From: Cenococcum geophilum 1.58 | Lineage: Eukaryota > Ascomycota > Dothideomycetes > Gloniales > Gloniaceae | Length of the DNA: 64,000 bases | Direction of reading: 5' to 3' | Assembly: GCA_001692895.1 (NCBI GenBank) | Contig: KV748261.1 | Coordinates: 124,001-188,000 of the forward strand | Shown: positions 11,030 to 22,711 of the stretch, in pieces | Numbering within the stretch: position 1 is the stretch's first letter | Layout: each line of letters begins with the position of its first letter | The notes under the pieces: generated by a model | The model's database searches: none | What the model was told of the DNA's origin: nothing | The model's input: only the letters and a program-made list of their open reading frames with translations | Position numbers and translations under genes: made by a program

Positions 11030-11159
11030 TAACGTGGGTGACAGGGTTTTGACGGTTTTGAACATCAAAACTTTAAGCGAGAGGACACAGACAAAGTTTG
11101 TATGGGAAACCTTAAAACCGTCAAAACCCATCACCGTCAAAACCCTGTCACCCACGTTA
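11030..11159. mobile_element. MITE-like element with about 28-bp terminal inverted repeats and TA ends
   Basis: The left end TAACGTGGGTGACAGGGTTT continues TTGACGGTTTT, and the right end (11132-11159) is its reverse complement. The total is about 130 bp. The outermost TA on both sides could be the duplicated target typical of Tc1/mariner-derived MITEs. A second partial copy of the inner motif (CCGTCAAAACCC) lies just inside the right arm. No coding capacity. It is intact and not RIPed, at the very edge of the AT-rich block. Confidence 0.85.
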
Positions 11160-11298
11160 ATAGGGTTCTTTAACTTTAGTAACTTTATAATAAAGTCCCA
11201 TAATATTGTTTCCTATAAACATTCTAGTATTTTAATAGGTTGTAGCCCTCTATATAGCCTATGCCTCGTTAGTTTATTCTATTAGCAATCTAGATATT
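11160..11298. other. AT-rich flank left of the first gypsy element
   Basis: This short AT-rich segment holds the left copy of the 5-bp target duplication ATATT (11294-11298). It should be contiguous with the sequence restarting at 17263 if the gypsy element is removed. No gene is visible. Confidence 0.5.
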
Positions 11299-11657
11299 TG
11301 TCACGGGACACCCCCGTGACACCTTACACACGTCCACCTGTTTCCACCGACTTAGCAAACTAGAGACTGACCACGAGACGGCAATTTGCGGCAATCTGAC
11401 GGCAATCTGCCATATTCTGCCATATTCCGCCAAGTTCCACTAAATCATGCCAAGTTCTGCTAGGACCACCACCTAAATCCTATTCTGCTCCGTGCATATA
11501 TTAACTAAGCAACCAGGCTAACAATATATACCCTTTCTCCCCGTTTTCCTGCCTTTTCTCCTTATATAACGTTTTAACTTCTTATATAGTTTATATACAT
11601 AGCTTAATAATATCTACTTTGCTATATATTATCGCCGCTTATACTTACTCCGTAACA
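11299..11657 (+). repeat. 5' LTR of gypsy family 1 copy a
   Basis: 359 bp, from TGTCACGGGACACC to CTCCGTAACA. It is less mutated than the 3' LTR and includes CTTTCTCCCCGTTTTCC and several GGCAAT/GCCATATT motifs shared by all four LTR copies of this family in the window. Confidence 0.92.
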
Positions 11658-11699
11658 CTATATTACGTTAACTTTATATACTACCTCTAAAATATAGAA

Positions 11700-14600
11700 C
11701 AACCCTAAAGCCCCTATAACGGCCGCTAGTATTATATCCGTACTTTAAAAATAACTAGTAGAAATATAGAAGTCTTTTATAGACGCCCTTATATAAAACC
11801 AAGCTACTTTAAATTAATAATAAGCTAAATAAGAAGTATAATACTAGCGATTAATTAAGAACCTTTAAGAAGAAATCCGCACACTTAAGATGCCTATGTT
11901 AGGGCCTTAAGACTAAATACTATCTCTAGAGATAAATACGCAGAACGTAAGCCCTAAACCTATAGTAGCTGTCTACCCCAAACTAACCACTGCACTATAA
12001 CAATTTAAATAACTATTAGATTCTCTAGTATTTACTAGTAAATAATAAAAACTCTAATTATTTTTAAGCTAGCTTAAAAATAAGTTAACTAGTAACGCTA
12101 ACCGCTACCTAACTAAAGCTAACTAACTCTGTTACGCCCTAAGTTAACTAGGAGGAGAAGTAGCTAACCTTATTAAACCTCTTTAGCCAAATTTAGTATA
12201 AAGCATAGTTGTACTTCTTAAAGCTATATATAGTAACCTAAACTACTAAGCTACCGCTTAGAGAAAGATAAACTATATAGCTTAAGGAATAAAGAGTTTC
12301 CTAATATACTTCTCCAAATTTAACTATTACGCAAAAAAAAATAGGCTGGAACGACTCCGTACTAGTTAATAGCCTTATTAAGTCCCTAAGCCCTAAACTA
12401 AAAACCTCCCTAATAGGCGTAGACCTACTAGGAGCCCTTAATGCCTATATAAACGTTATTAATAAACGGTATAATAATATACTACGCCTAATAACAAAAC
12501 ACGCTCCTTAATATAATATAACAGCCCTATAAACGTCCACTAAGTTATCCTAGTTTAAGCACCCCAACGCTATAGATATTAACACTAGGACCCTAAAATA
12601 CACCTTACTAGGGTCCTCTAAATAAGAACGACGCATTAAGCTAGGCCTCTACTTTAAATATAAAAGTAACTCCTACCTCTCTAACTACTATTCCGCCCCT
12701 TTTTTTTTTTTAAAAAAAAATCTATAAACAGTTAACGCTAGTAGCTTACTGCCCTAATCCTCTAGCTACCATCCCTAATCTTTATCTAGCTTTAGCTTAA
12801 TAATTAGTAAGTACTATTTGTAAGGATAAAGCTCCAACTAACGTCCTATAAGAACCCCACCCTAATTACTTCTAAAAGGAAGGTCCTAAAGCTAAATCGC
12901 TCTCTAGAACGGCTCTGCTATAGAATCTCGTTAAACGCATTTAATATTATAAACTCTAACTCTTAGGACCATAGTATAACTATTAACTACCGTCTTTGGC
13001 AGAATAGTTAATAGGTTAATACTTAAATCCTAATTAATACAGGAGCTAGTAGTATAGGATTTATTAATAAGGTCTTTATATAAGATAACGGTTTTACCCT
13101 AACCCCCCTTAACCGGCATATTAATATATTTAGATTTAATAGTAAACGCACTATCTTAGGCCGTATTACCTACGTAGTATTCCTAAGACTCTAATACCTA
13201 AACCATAAAGAATTAATTAAACTTTTTGTTACTACCTTAAGTCACCTAGTAATCTTTAGATAACCCTAGATAAAGCTATATAAAATAACTATTAATTAGG
13301 ACAACCTTAAGCTTTTATTTACCGCCTCCTATTATAAGTAGAAGTGCCTTATAACTTACTACTTAAACCCAGAACTAAAATTGAAAAAATCTACCAGGAT
13401 CCACTAGTCTAAAATTTCTATAACTATCTACCCTATACCTGAGGAATCTACCAGATTCCACCAACTTAGAAATTTCACTAAATTCCACCGACGTAAGGAA
13501 TCTACCAGATTCTACTAGTATAAGAATTCCACCGACATCCACTAAGGATCTAAAAACTCTACTAAATTCTATAAGTTATTACTAAGTACTGTACTGCCCT
13601 AAACTAAGTAGAAGATTAAGCTTAGTATATAAAACTACTAGAAGAACTAGTATCCTACGATAAAAAGAATACTTAAAAAGCCTAAACCTAAATCTAATAC
13701 TAACTCCGTACCTAATACTAAACCTAAACCTAAATAAGAAACTATAGACGATCTAAACAAGCTTAGCACCCTATATATCCGCATAATTAGAGCTACCCCG
13801 TTAGTATAACTTACTAAAAGACCTAAACATATAATCTTCGCTATCACTATAGCTAATATTAAAAAGGCCTTAGTACTAAAGAAGCACACTAACCCTACTA
13901 TAAAGGTATTAGTAGAGTACCATAACCGCCTAGAAGTATTCTTATAGAAGGAAACTAATAAGTTACTAGAATACCAATCATATAACTATAAGATTGTACT
14001 TAAAGAAGGAAAGCAGCCTAGATTTAGACTCCTATATAAGATATTCTAAAATAAACTTTAAGTGCTATAAAAGTATTTAGACAAGAACCTAAGTAAAGGA
14101 TTTATTAGAGCAAGCTCGTTACCTATAGCTATACTAGTAATCTTTATTAAGAAACCTAGTAGCGGCCTATACTTCTATATAAACTACTAAGCTCTTAACG
14201 CCATTACTATTAAGAACTAATATCCAATCCTATTAATATAGGAGACATTAAACTAACTAAGTAAGGCTCGCTACTATACAAAGCTTAATATTATCTCTGC
14301 ATTTAACCGCCTCTATATAGCAAAAGGAGATAAATAGCTTACTGCATTTCGTACTTAGTATAGGTTATTTAAATACTTAGTAATACCATTTAGCCTCACA
14401 AATTCTCTAAGCTTGTTTTAACATTATATAAATAACACCCTACGTCCCTACCCAGATATCTTCTATACTGCTTATATTGACAATATCCTAATATATAGTA
14501 ATAACCTAACCAAACATTAGAAATACGTTAACTTTATTTTATAAGCCCTATACGGAGCTAGTCTATAATTAGATGTAGATAAATATAAGTTCTATAAAAC

Positions 14601-16890
14601 GGAAGTCCTATACCTTAAACTCCTTATTTTTATAAACGGTATATAAATAGACCTAAAGAAAGTCAAAGTAATTATAAACTAGTAAAAACCTAAGAACATT
14701 AAGGATGTAAGAGCCTTTATAGGATTTGCTAATTTCTACTAACGGTTTATTAATAACTTCTCCGCCCTAGTTTTACCCCTTATTACTCTAACCTAAAAGG
14801 ATAAAGCTTTTATCTTTAATAAGGAATATAAGAAGGCCTTTACTTATCTAAAGGTTATATTTACTACTATACCTATACTCTAATACTTTAACCTAGAATA
14901 AATAAGCGTTATAGAAGCCGACTTATCTAATTACGTTACTAGAGGTATTCTATCTTAATATAATAAAGAAGGAGTATTACACCCTATAGCATACTTCTTA
15001 AAGTAACCAAGCCCTACTAAATATAATTATAAGATCTATAATAAAAAATTGCTAGCTATTATTAGATGCTTTAAGCAATGGTAACCTAAACTAAAAGGCG
15101 CCGGATTTCTAATTAAGGTCCTTAGCGACTATAAGAACCTATAGTACTTTATAACCACAAAACAGCTAAGTTATTATTAAGCCCGCTAGTTAGAATATCT
15201 ATTACGTTTCCAATTCTTAATTATATACCGCCTAGGCGTCTAAGGTTAAAAGCCTAATACCCTAACCTAACGCTTGCAAGACGCGCTAGCATTAAAAGAA
15301 GTGCGCTCTTACTAAAATTAAACCTTACTTTATCCTAAACTATTTAACCCTCCTACTAAAGACCCTACGATATACGTTCTTAAAATAACTAATTAAATAG
15401 ATTATAGTTAACGAATACCTAAATAATAAGTTTATTTAAGAAACGCTTAAGCTAATTTAAGATAGCGTTAGACGCTCTAAAAAGATTTCTTTAAGTAAAT
15501 ACGAAGCTCGCGGAAACCGCTTATATTACTAGAACCGTCTAGTTATCCCTAATTATAATAAGCTTAAGCTTAAGCTCCTTAAACACGTATATAATCTACC
15601 TGTCGCCAGCTACCTAGGCTAAAAAAACCCTAGAACTACTTTAACGGGAATATTACTAGCTAAATATGTATAATATAATATAAAGGTACGTCTCTAGCTG
15701 CCACACCTACCGATAAGCTAAAGCCTCATATAAAACGTATAACGGCCTTTTAAAGCCACTGCCTGTTCCAGACTAAAGATAGAAGGATATCTTAATTAAC
15801 TTTATTGTTAACCTCCCTAAGAGTAGAGGCTATATAAATATTATAGTAGTTATAGACCAACTATCTAAGATAAGACACTTAATCGCCTACCCTAATATAT
15901 TAACGCCTATCGTCGCCTAACTATTCCTAGATTATATATAGAAACTCCATAGACTCCCTAAAACAATTATCTCCAATAGAAGCAGCTAGTTTATCTTAGC
16001 ATTCTGAAAAAAACTAACTACTTAACTCCGTATTAAAGCACTATTATTTACTATATATTACTTAGAAATGGATAGTTAAATAAAACGCGTAAATGCTATA
16101 ATAGAATAATATATTTGGATATATATATTATATTTATAGGATAACTAGATTAACTGGCTTATATTTACCAAGTTTACTATAAATAATTCCGTCTTAAAAA
16201 CCATGAAAGTCTCCCCGTTCCTAGCTAATTACGGCTAGCACCCATAAATGGGGTTTAAACCCTTTAGTAATGTTTCTTACCCCGCTTATTACGCCTTATA
16301 AGTTATAAAAGCAAATAAATTCATAGAAAAGATAGAGGAACTATAACAGTTCCTTACTAATGAGATAATATGGGCTTAATTTGTCTATAAAGCCGCAGCG
16401 AATAAGAAATAAACCCAGCACCGGCCTATTAAATTAGTAATTTTGTTTGGCTAAATACAAGAAATCTAAACACGAAATAACCTGTTAAAAAACTTAATTA
16501 GAAGAACGCTGGCCCTTATAAGGTTAAGAAGGTCGTCTTCTCTTACTCCTACTAATTAAAGCTCCCTAATACGGTTAAAATCCACCCTATATTCTATACG
16601 TTAGTCCTCTACCCTACTACTTTTATATTAAATACCCTGCCTAGATAAATATAAGACCTTCCCTTACTAGTTAAAGTGAATAGTAAGAACGAGTATTTGT
16701 TAAAAGAATTAATAACATTAAGTATAATAAACGGAAACGCTAATATATGTATCTTATAAAATAGAGAGGCTTTACTAAGCCCTTATAAGAACCCGTTAAC
16801 TCTATAGAACTTATATAAGCCGTAAAAGACTTTTATAAACTCCACCTAGAACTACTATAGCCCTATCTCGCAGAAGCTTAAGTCTAAAGG
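11700..16890 (+). pseudogene. gag-pol of gypsy family 1 copy a, riddled with RIP stops
   Basis: Conceptual frames show gag around 11.7-12.7 kb, an aspartic protease site near 13030 (LINTGASSIG, with the catalytic Asp turned to Asn), the RT catalytic box near 14470 (AYIDNILIYS, one Asp turned to Asn), RNase H near 14920 (EADLSNYVTRGILS then HPIAYFLK), integrase near 15843 (VVIDQLSKIRHLI) and 16150-16260 (FTINNSVLKT, SPFLANYG), and a possible chromodomain tail near 16690-16800. Stop codons TAG/TAA stand where Trp or Gln codons are expected, and the Asp-to-Asn changes are G-to-A: the hallmark of CpA-directed RIP on both strands. Not functional. Confidence 0.88.
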
Positions 16891-16898
16891 AGGGGTAC

Positions 16899-17257
16899 TA
16901 TTACGGGATATCCCTATAACACCTTATATACATCTATCTGTTTCCACTAACTTAGCGGGCTGGAGATTAACTATAAAACGGCAATTTGTGGCAATCTAAT
17001 GGCAATCTGCTATATTCTGCTATATTCTACTAAGTTCTACTAAATCCTACTAAGTTTTGCTAGGACTACCACCTAAATCCTATTCTGCTTTATGCACGTA
17101 TTAACTAAGCAACTAGGCTAACAATATATAGCCTTTCTCCCCATTTTCCTACCTTCTCTTCTTATATAACGTTTTAACTTTTTATACAGTTTATATACAT
17201 AGTTTAATAATATCTACTTTGCTATATATTATCGCCGCTTATACTTACTCCGTAATA
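16899..17257 (+). repeat. 3' LTR of gypsy family 1 copy a
   Basis: 359 bp, beginning TATTACGGGATATCCC and ending CTCCGTAATA, aligned base for base in length with the 5' LTR. Terminal TG and CA have become TA through RIP-type transitions. Confidence 0.92.
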
Positions 17258-18800
17258 ATATTCCTTTATAACTTATCTTGCTAGTTTCTAGATTCCTTAA
17301 ATAATATACACCTCTTAGAGTCTTAACACTAGTCCTATAGCTCTATTATATCCTTAAGTTATTCCCTTATAGAAATCTTTAATAAACTCTTCTGTAATTC
17401 CCCTTGGGATATATATCCCTTAACTCGTTAAATTAGGCACGTAGGTTATTGATAAGAGCCTACCAATTAGAATAATAGGATTTGGTAGCCGTGCTTAGGA
17501 ATACTTAGTGTTTGCATACGGGCCTTCCCCTTTACTCGCCCTGACGGGTTAAGGGATAGCCTCTTAGTATTTATATTACTCTAAGTCTGGATCCTTATCC
17601 TATACTTCTTAAATCTTCTAAAACTATATACTCTCTAGTGCCTTATAGGTCTATTCTTCCTTAGTTACTATAAATTTAGAGTAATTATATCTAATTAACC
17701 CGTCCTTATCTTTTGGTAACATAGCTCTTAATAGTTTTTTTAAAAATTATTTTGCAGTTCTGCCTTCCTGTTAAGTATATCTACTTTTACGTTTTTAGTA
17801 CCTTTAGTATACTAAATTTTAAAATAGTATTCTATAAGCATTTCTACCTATCTAATCTATTTTTAGTTAAGTTTTTTTAGTTATTAAAAACCCGTTAAGT
17901 TCTTATCCTTTATATTATTATTTACGTCCTATAAATTGTGGCCCGTGCGTACTAATTAATAGGCTGCATTCCTAGGCGGTTAATTATTCTACTGTATTAC
18001 TAAAAGTCTTAACTAAAGCTACGAATATATTTAAATATTGGTATATATTATATATAGACACTTATTCTTTAGTATTAAGTTAATTTACATACTCTTACTA
18101 ATACGGGCCGTCTTCATATAGAGGTATTTAACAATTAACACCTATACGTTGTTCTTGGCGACCTTTAAGGTCTCTTAAACTCCTTACTATTACGTAATCT
18201 CTTTACTATATTACTAAAAGCTTGCAAAGCTTCTATAAAGAATAGCTTAAATAGCTATAAGGAGTCGCTATTATTAACGTTAGAAGGAAGATTCGGCTTG
18301 CTATAGGTATTTTCGTTCTTAATAGGAAGATCTTTAAAATTAGATAAGGCTAGGACTTGGGAGAAAGGTTTTAAGACTTCTAAGACGCGTGTTTTAGGTA
18401 TTAGATATAAAGAACAAAGTCTATATTATTACTTTCACGATTACGCAGTATAATTATAGTATATTTAATTAATAAAGCTATATATTTACAACTTTAACAC
18501 AAAGAAGTTTTAATATTCTTGACCGCGCGCACGGGCCGCATTTTATATCATATCGACAATGTAAAGAATAATCCATTTTAATTATAAATAGCTTTTCTAT
18601 ATCTTATAAGAATTCTCTTTATTCCTTAAGTACTATAACTATACCTAATAACTCCTTATTATAGATATTATAGTTTAGTTCTAGTAGTGTTATTTTTTTA
18701 AAACTATAGTATATTACTAGATACTGTACGTCCTAATACATCCGTTTTAACTACTATCGTTAGTAGATTTTAAGGCTTAGATCTTAGGTAATATAGGTAG

Positions 18801-18936
18801 TAGAGTTATAAAAGTGACCCTAGTTATAAAGGTTTGCAGGTTTTGCGAACAAATTTCGTCTATACGCTTTGCTTCGTCTATGCTCTAACACTCTAATGTT
18901 TAAACCCTTTATAACTAGGGTCACCTTTATAACCCC
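18801..18936. mobile_element. MITE-like element with about 30-bp inverted ends, not RIPed
   Basis: The left arm contains GTTATAAAAGTGACCC then TAGTTATAAAGG; the right arm (about 18903-18936) is the reverse complement, GGGTCACCTTTATAACCCC at its end. The interior is about 65 bp. Size and plan match the MITE at 11030-11159, but the terminal sequence differs. TA lies at both borders. Its normal composition within an RIPed host points to insertion after RIP, or to escape because it is too short to trigger RIP. Confidence 0.75.
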
Positions 18937-19315
18937 ATTACTTACATTAAATAATTTCTTAAGTTCTTAAAATAGCTTCTTCTATTTATTACCCTATGCC
19001 TAAAGTTTCTCCTTTTTTATTAGTCGAGTAAATAGCTTAATATTCTTTAACTACTATATAATAAACCTCTTATAGTAGTTATAAAGCCCTAAGAATAATC
19101 TTAACTATATAATGTTCTCTAGTTCTTACTAGCTTACTATAGCTTTAACTTTCTTTAAGTCTATACTAATATATTCTAGTTTAATAATAAATTTAATAAA
19201 ATTGGTCTTCTTTGCAAAGAACTTGTATTTCTTAATTACTACTAGTATTTATTCTTCCTATAGTCTCCTTAAGACCTATTTAACGTATTCTCCGTATTCT
19301 TCCTTAGTTATTAAG

Positions 19316-19320
<5 letters not shown>

Positions 19321-19352
<32 letters not shown>
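19321..19352. repeat. (AAT)n microsatellite inside the gypsy relic
   Basis: About ten AAT units in a row fall within the RT region of the minus-strand gypsy relic. It may be simple slippage, or the only trace of a very short LINE tail, since LINEs in this window end in (TAA)n. Confidence 0.85.
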
Positions 19353-20620
19353 GGTGTTCTCCTAATATACTATTAATTCGCTTCTAAAACGTTACTAGTA
19401 TATTTATAAGTCTAAATTATATAACTAATAGCTTATATAGTCTTTTCTTTAACCTAATCCGGTAGTATACCTATCTTAGATCCATCTTTATAAAGATTTA
19501 CATATTGCCAATCTTGTCTTAGATTTTGCTAATTAGGGGTAAAGGATATTTAATTGCTTATAGTTAATATATAGTCTAAGCTTTCTCCTATTCTTTAGTA
19601 TGAATAGTATTAGATATCCTGCTAATAACTGCAATAGCTAGATATACCTCTTTTATAGATTTTCTTAGATAAGCTTCTTAAATGCTCTTAACTCTTCTTT
19701 AATAAGTTTATAGATTAAAATTTTTTTAGACTAGTTCCTAGTTCTAATTATATTTTATAGTCCTATACTATATATTTTAATAGCATTTTACTTTTTAGGC
19801 TCTATAGTTTTTTTTGCCGTACTTATAGTATCTCTTTAGTATATAACTTAAGCCTCGCTTAGTTTCTTTGTATATCGCTCTAACTTAGTACTATACTAAT
19901 TTAGTTGCCTTTTATATTTTACAGCGTTAAGTATCCATAATATTAACCTAATGTAAGAGTATATATATTAGATCCCACCACGCTTATAATAAGTTCGCAA
20001 GTATTTTATATCTTTTGAGCTATATAGCAATATAGAGGCGGGATATATTATATTTAATTTATAACTAAGGCATTTCTAATACTACCTTATCTCTATACTC
20101 TATTTATCTATATTAGTTTACCTATACTTTTACCACCTTTCTCTAACTAGTAGGGCCTACTATTAACTCTTATAACTTAGTTAATTAGTTCCCTTATAAT
20201 AGTCGCGTCCTCTATAGAAATTATTGTTTAAACTTTAGCCTTTAGTCCTCGTTAGCACTATACTATTAACGCCCCATTATTCCACTTAGTTTGCTCTATT
20301 AGCGTTTTAAATTACGCTATATAGTCTATAGCTAATGCTTTCTATACAAGTTTATATAACTTTTTTTTACCGTAATTGCCAATTTTAGATCTCTATATAT
20401 TTATATAAGTCTTTCTACGAATCCGTCCTATATTTAAAATGTATATTAAACTTCTAGGTTATTTATAGCTAATCTATTAGTTTATATCTTTGTAGGATAA
20501 GGTTTAAACTATTTTAGTACCAGTCCCGTTAGGAAAACCCTATATATACTATTTAGTTAGTTAAAGTAGGTAACTTAGCTCCTTTATACTGTATTTTAAG
20601 TTTTATTTACGTAAGGAACC

Positions 20621-20864
20621 TATTACGGGACTCACACGTTCTCACGTCTCTGCGCGCTTTGACGTTCTTAACCCGTACTTACGTTCGTCCCGAGACACCT
20701 ACGTATGTTCCCCTATAACCCCTATTTATACCCGTACCTAACCTGTTCTATTTCTGCATCTAAATGTCTTTATATCAACCACGTATAGTTACGCGTACGT
20801 AGCCTTCTTCAATTACTACCCTGTTTAGTATATTGTATTCCAGCTCGTGCCCACTTCCGTAACA
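20621..20864. mobile_element. Solo LTR with 5-bp TSD GAACC
   Basis: The 244-bp segment begins TATTACGGGACTCACACG and ends CACTTCCGTAACA, matching the LTR end consensus of the gypsy elements here but with a distinct interior. It is flanked by perfect direct repeats GAACC (20616-20620 and 20865-20869). No internal region remains, which is the expected product of LTR-LTR recombination. Its near-normal base composition contrasts with the RIPed flanks. Confidence 0.88.
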
Positions 20865-21111
20865 GAACCCTTTAAGCTTTAATATTTCTCCTAAGAATTG
20901 CTTAATTAATAGTATCTTTATCTTTATCGTTCTAAAGTTATTAAGTTTCTTTTTAAATCCTACTTAATTAATATTAACGCGATCTATAATCTCTCTAAGT
21001 TAATCTGTTATAACTATCTATAAATTACCACTTTTCCCTATATTTGTGTCTCCCTAAGATCTAAAGCTTAACCCTCTTAGTATTATTATAGGTATTATTA
21101 TAGTGGTGTAA

Positions 21112-22312
21112 TTTAGCCCCCTAGATTTAATATCTAGATTAGATATAGCTTTAGGAGAGCCTAGGCCTTCTATAGTTATATAGATCGGTTTAAAGCCCTA
21201 AAGTCTTTAATAACTTAGATAAGGCCAATAAATATATAGTTTTCCTTTAATATACTCTTTTCTTCTCTCTTTACTAATTACTTATTTACTAACCAATTTA
21301 AACTAACTATACCGTAACTTTCTATCTATAAGAGCTTGTACCCTTTTATATATTTTATAGTATTTTATATAGATATAACGGCAAGCTCTTTAAACTAGAA
21401 GTCTGGTACTCTATATATAGGAGGTGTATAAAAACGATCTAAAACTACGAAATAGAAGAATATATAAAAAGGAAGGCGAAGAAGTATAGATATATTAGCA
21501 ACTAGTACGTAGCTACCGCTATAGAAATAAACTAATAATACTTGCTAAGCTCTTTATATAAGAACGATAGTTAGTAAATAGTAATAGGAAGGCAAGTACG
21601 TAGTATAATAAGATGGAGGATAAAAGGGAGGACTATAGTATACTAGGAATAGCAGAGAAAAGTCTTTTATATTTTGTTTACTATATTTACAATAGTCTAT
21701 ATAATTATTCTCTCGTTTATAAAAGCTATCTTTAAATTTATAGAAATAATGGCGATAGTATTAGTAAAGGGATTATTAGGGATATTAGGTCTATTCTATA
21801 ATAATAATAAAGGCGCTAAAAAGGGAAAGGAAAGTAAGTAGCTTATTAAACTATAAAGCTCTCCTAAACTAAGGCCTATAATACTAACTCTAACTCCTGT
21901 AATATTAGGGATTAATAACTCTTAATAGATAGAGAATAAGGGTTATAAGGTCTACCTATCTATATTTAGAGAAATTATAGGCCTACTATTTTCTGTTAGA
22001 TTACTAATAAAATAAGGCAAGGTATATATTATAGCCCAGTTTATACTAACTTTAGGAACTTTTAAAAACCCTTATTTTACGGAATAAAACATATTATAAT
22101 TTATTAAATAGTATGAGAAACTATATATTTAATATTATATTACAGACAATAAGAAACATTGAGAACTTCTAGAGTATTATAACTATTAGATAGGGATATA
22201 GATTTAAAGCCTACCTAGAGGCAACTCTCTTCTTAAGAGCTACAAGGGTATTATATACTAAGTTAATACCCACTATATAGGTATTAAGGTTTTTAGCTAC
22301 TATACTAGTAAT
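21112..22312 (+). pseudogene. Gag-region relic of a third gypsy-like family (copy a)
   Basis: The plus strand reads GINNS...NKGYKVYLSIFREIIGLL, then IAQFILTLGTFKNPYFTE and YEKLYI*YYITDNKK, resembling the conserved middle of fungal gypsy Gag (T-PYFTG-x-I-x-x-F-x-x-x-Y). The upstream 600 bp (from GTGTAATTTAGCCCCCTAG) may be an LTR or leader. A second copy is at 60425-61545. The right side is cut by the family-1 gypsy copy b at 22313 and may continue at 26571. Confidence 0.5.
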
Positions 22313-22711
22313 TATTATAGAGTGAGTATAAGTGACGATAATATATTGCAAGGTAGATATTATTAAGCTATATATATAAACTGTATAAGGAAGTCAAGAC
22401 GTTACGTAAAAAAGAAGGTAAGAAAACGGGAAGAAAGGGTATATATTATTAACTTAGTTGCTTAGTTAACATGTATACAGAGTAGGGTAGGATTTAGGTC
22501 CTAGCAGAACTTAGTAGGATTCGCGTTTTAGTAGGACTTAGTAGGATTTAGTAAAACTTAGCAGAATATAGCAGGATATAGTAGAATACGGCAGATTGCC
22601 ATTAAATTGCTATAAATTGCGGCAAATTATAGTTTTATAGTTGGTCTCTAATTGCTAAGTTAGTAGAAATAAGTGGACGTATATAAGGTATTACAGGGGT
22701 ATCCTATAATA
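22313..22711 (-). repeat. 3' LTR of gypsy family 1 copy b
   Basis: Reverse-complement match to the 359-bp LTR of copy a, starting TATTATAGAGTGAG and ending CCTATAATA. It is longer here (about 399 bp), partly from an extra GTAGGACTTAGTAGGATT-type unit. The purine tract of the internal region abuts it (CCCCCC on the plus strand at 22715). Confidence 0.85.

Larger units (their letters stand above)
11299..17257 (+). mobile_element. Ty3/gypsy LTR retrotransposon, full length, RIP-inactivated (family 1, copy a)
   Basis: Two 359-bp LTRs (11299-11657 and 16899-17257) flank the internal region, and the element is bracketed by the perfect 5-bp TSD ATATT (11294-11298 and 17258-17262). The left LTR keeps the TGTCACGGG...CGTAACA ends; the right LTR has RIP-type changes. 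A purine tract (AAAGGAGGGG) precedes the right LTR. The domain order protease, RT, RNase H, integrase places it in the gypsy order. An inverted, internally deleted sister lies at 22313-26565. Confidence 0.93.
17258..21111 (-). mobile_element. Minus-strand gypsy-type pol relic, multiply interrupted
   Basis: Read on the minus strand, about 19760-19450 resembles the start of a gypsy RT: KLIKEELRAFKKLI, then RKLRLYINYKQLN and YPLPLI-like residues followed by a KMDLR motif. A GPQF-like integrase motif lies near 17929-17946. The sequence is very AT-rich with many stops. Three later additions sit in it: a MITE (18801-18936), an (AAT)n tract and a solo LTR (20621-20864). No LTRs of its own were found, so the boundaries are approximate and the left part may continue beyond the family-1 gypsy insertion at 11160-11298. 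Confidence 0.5.
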
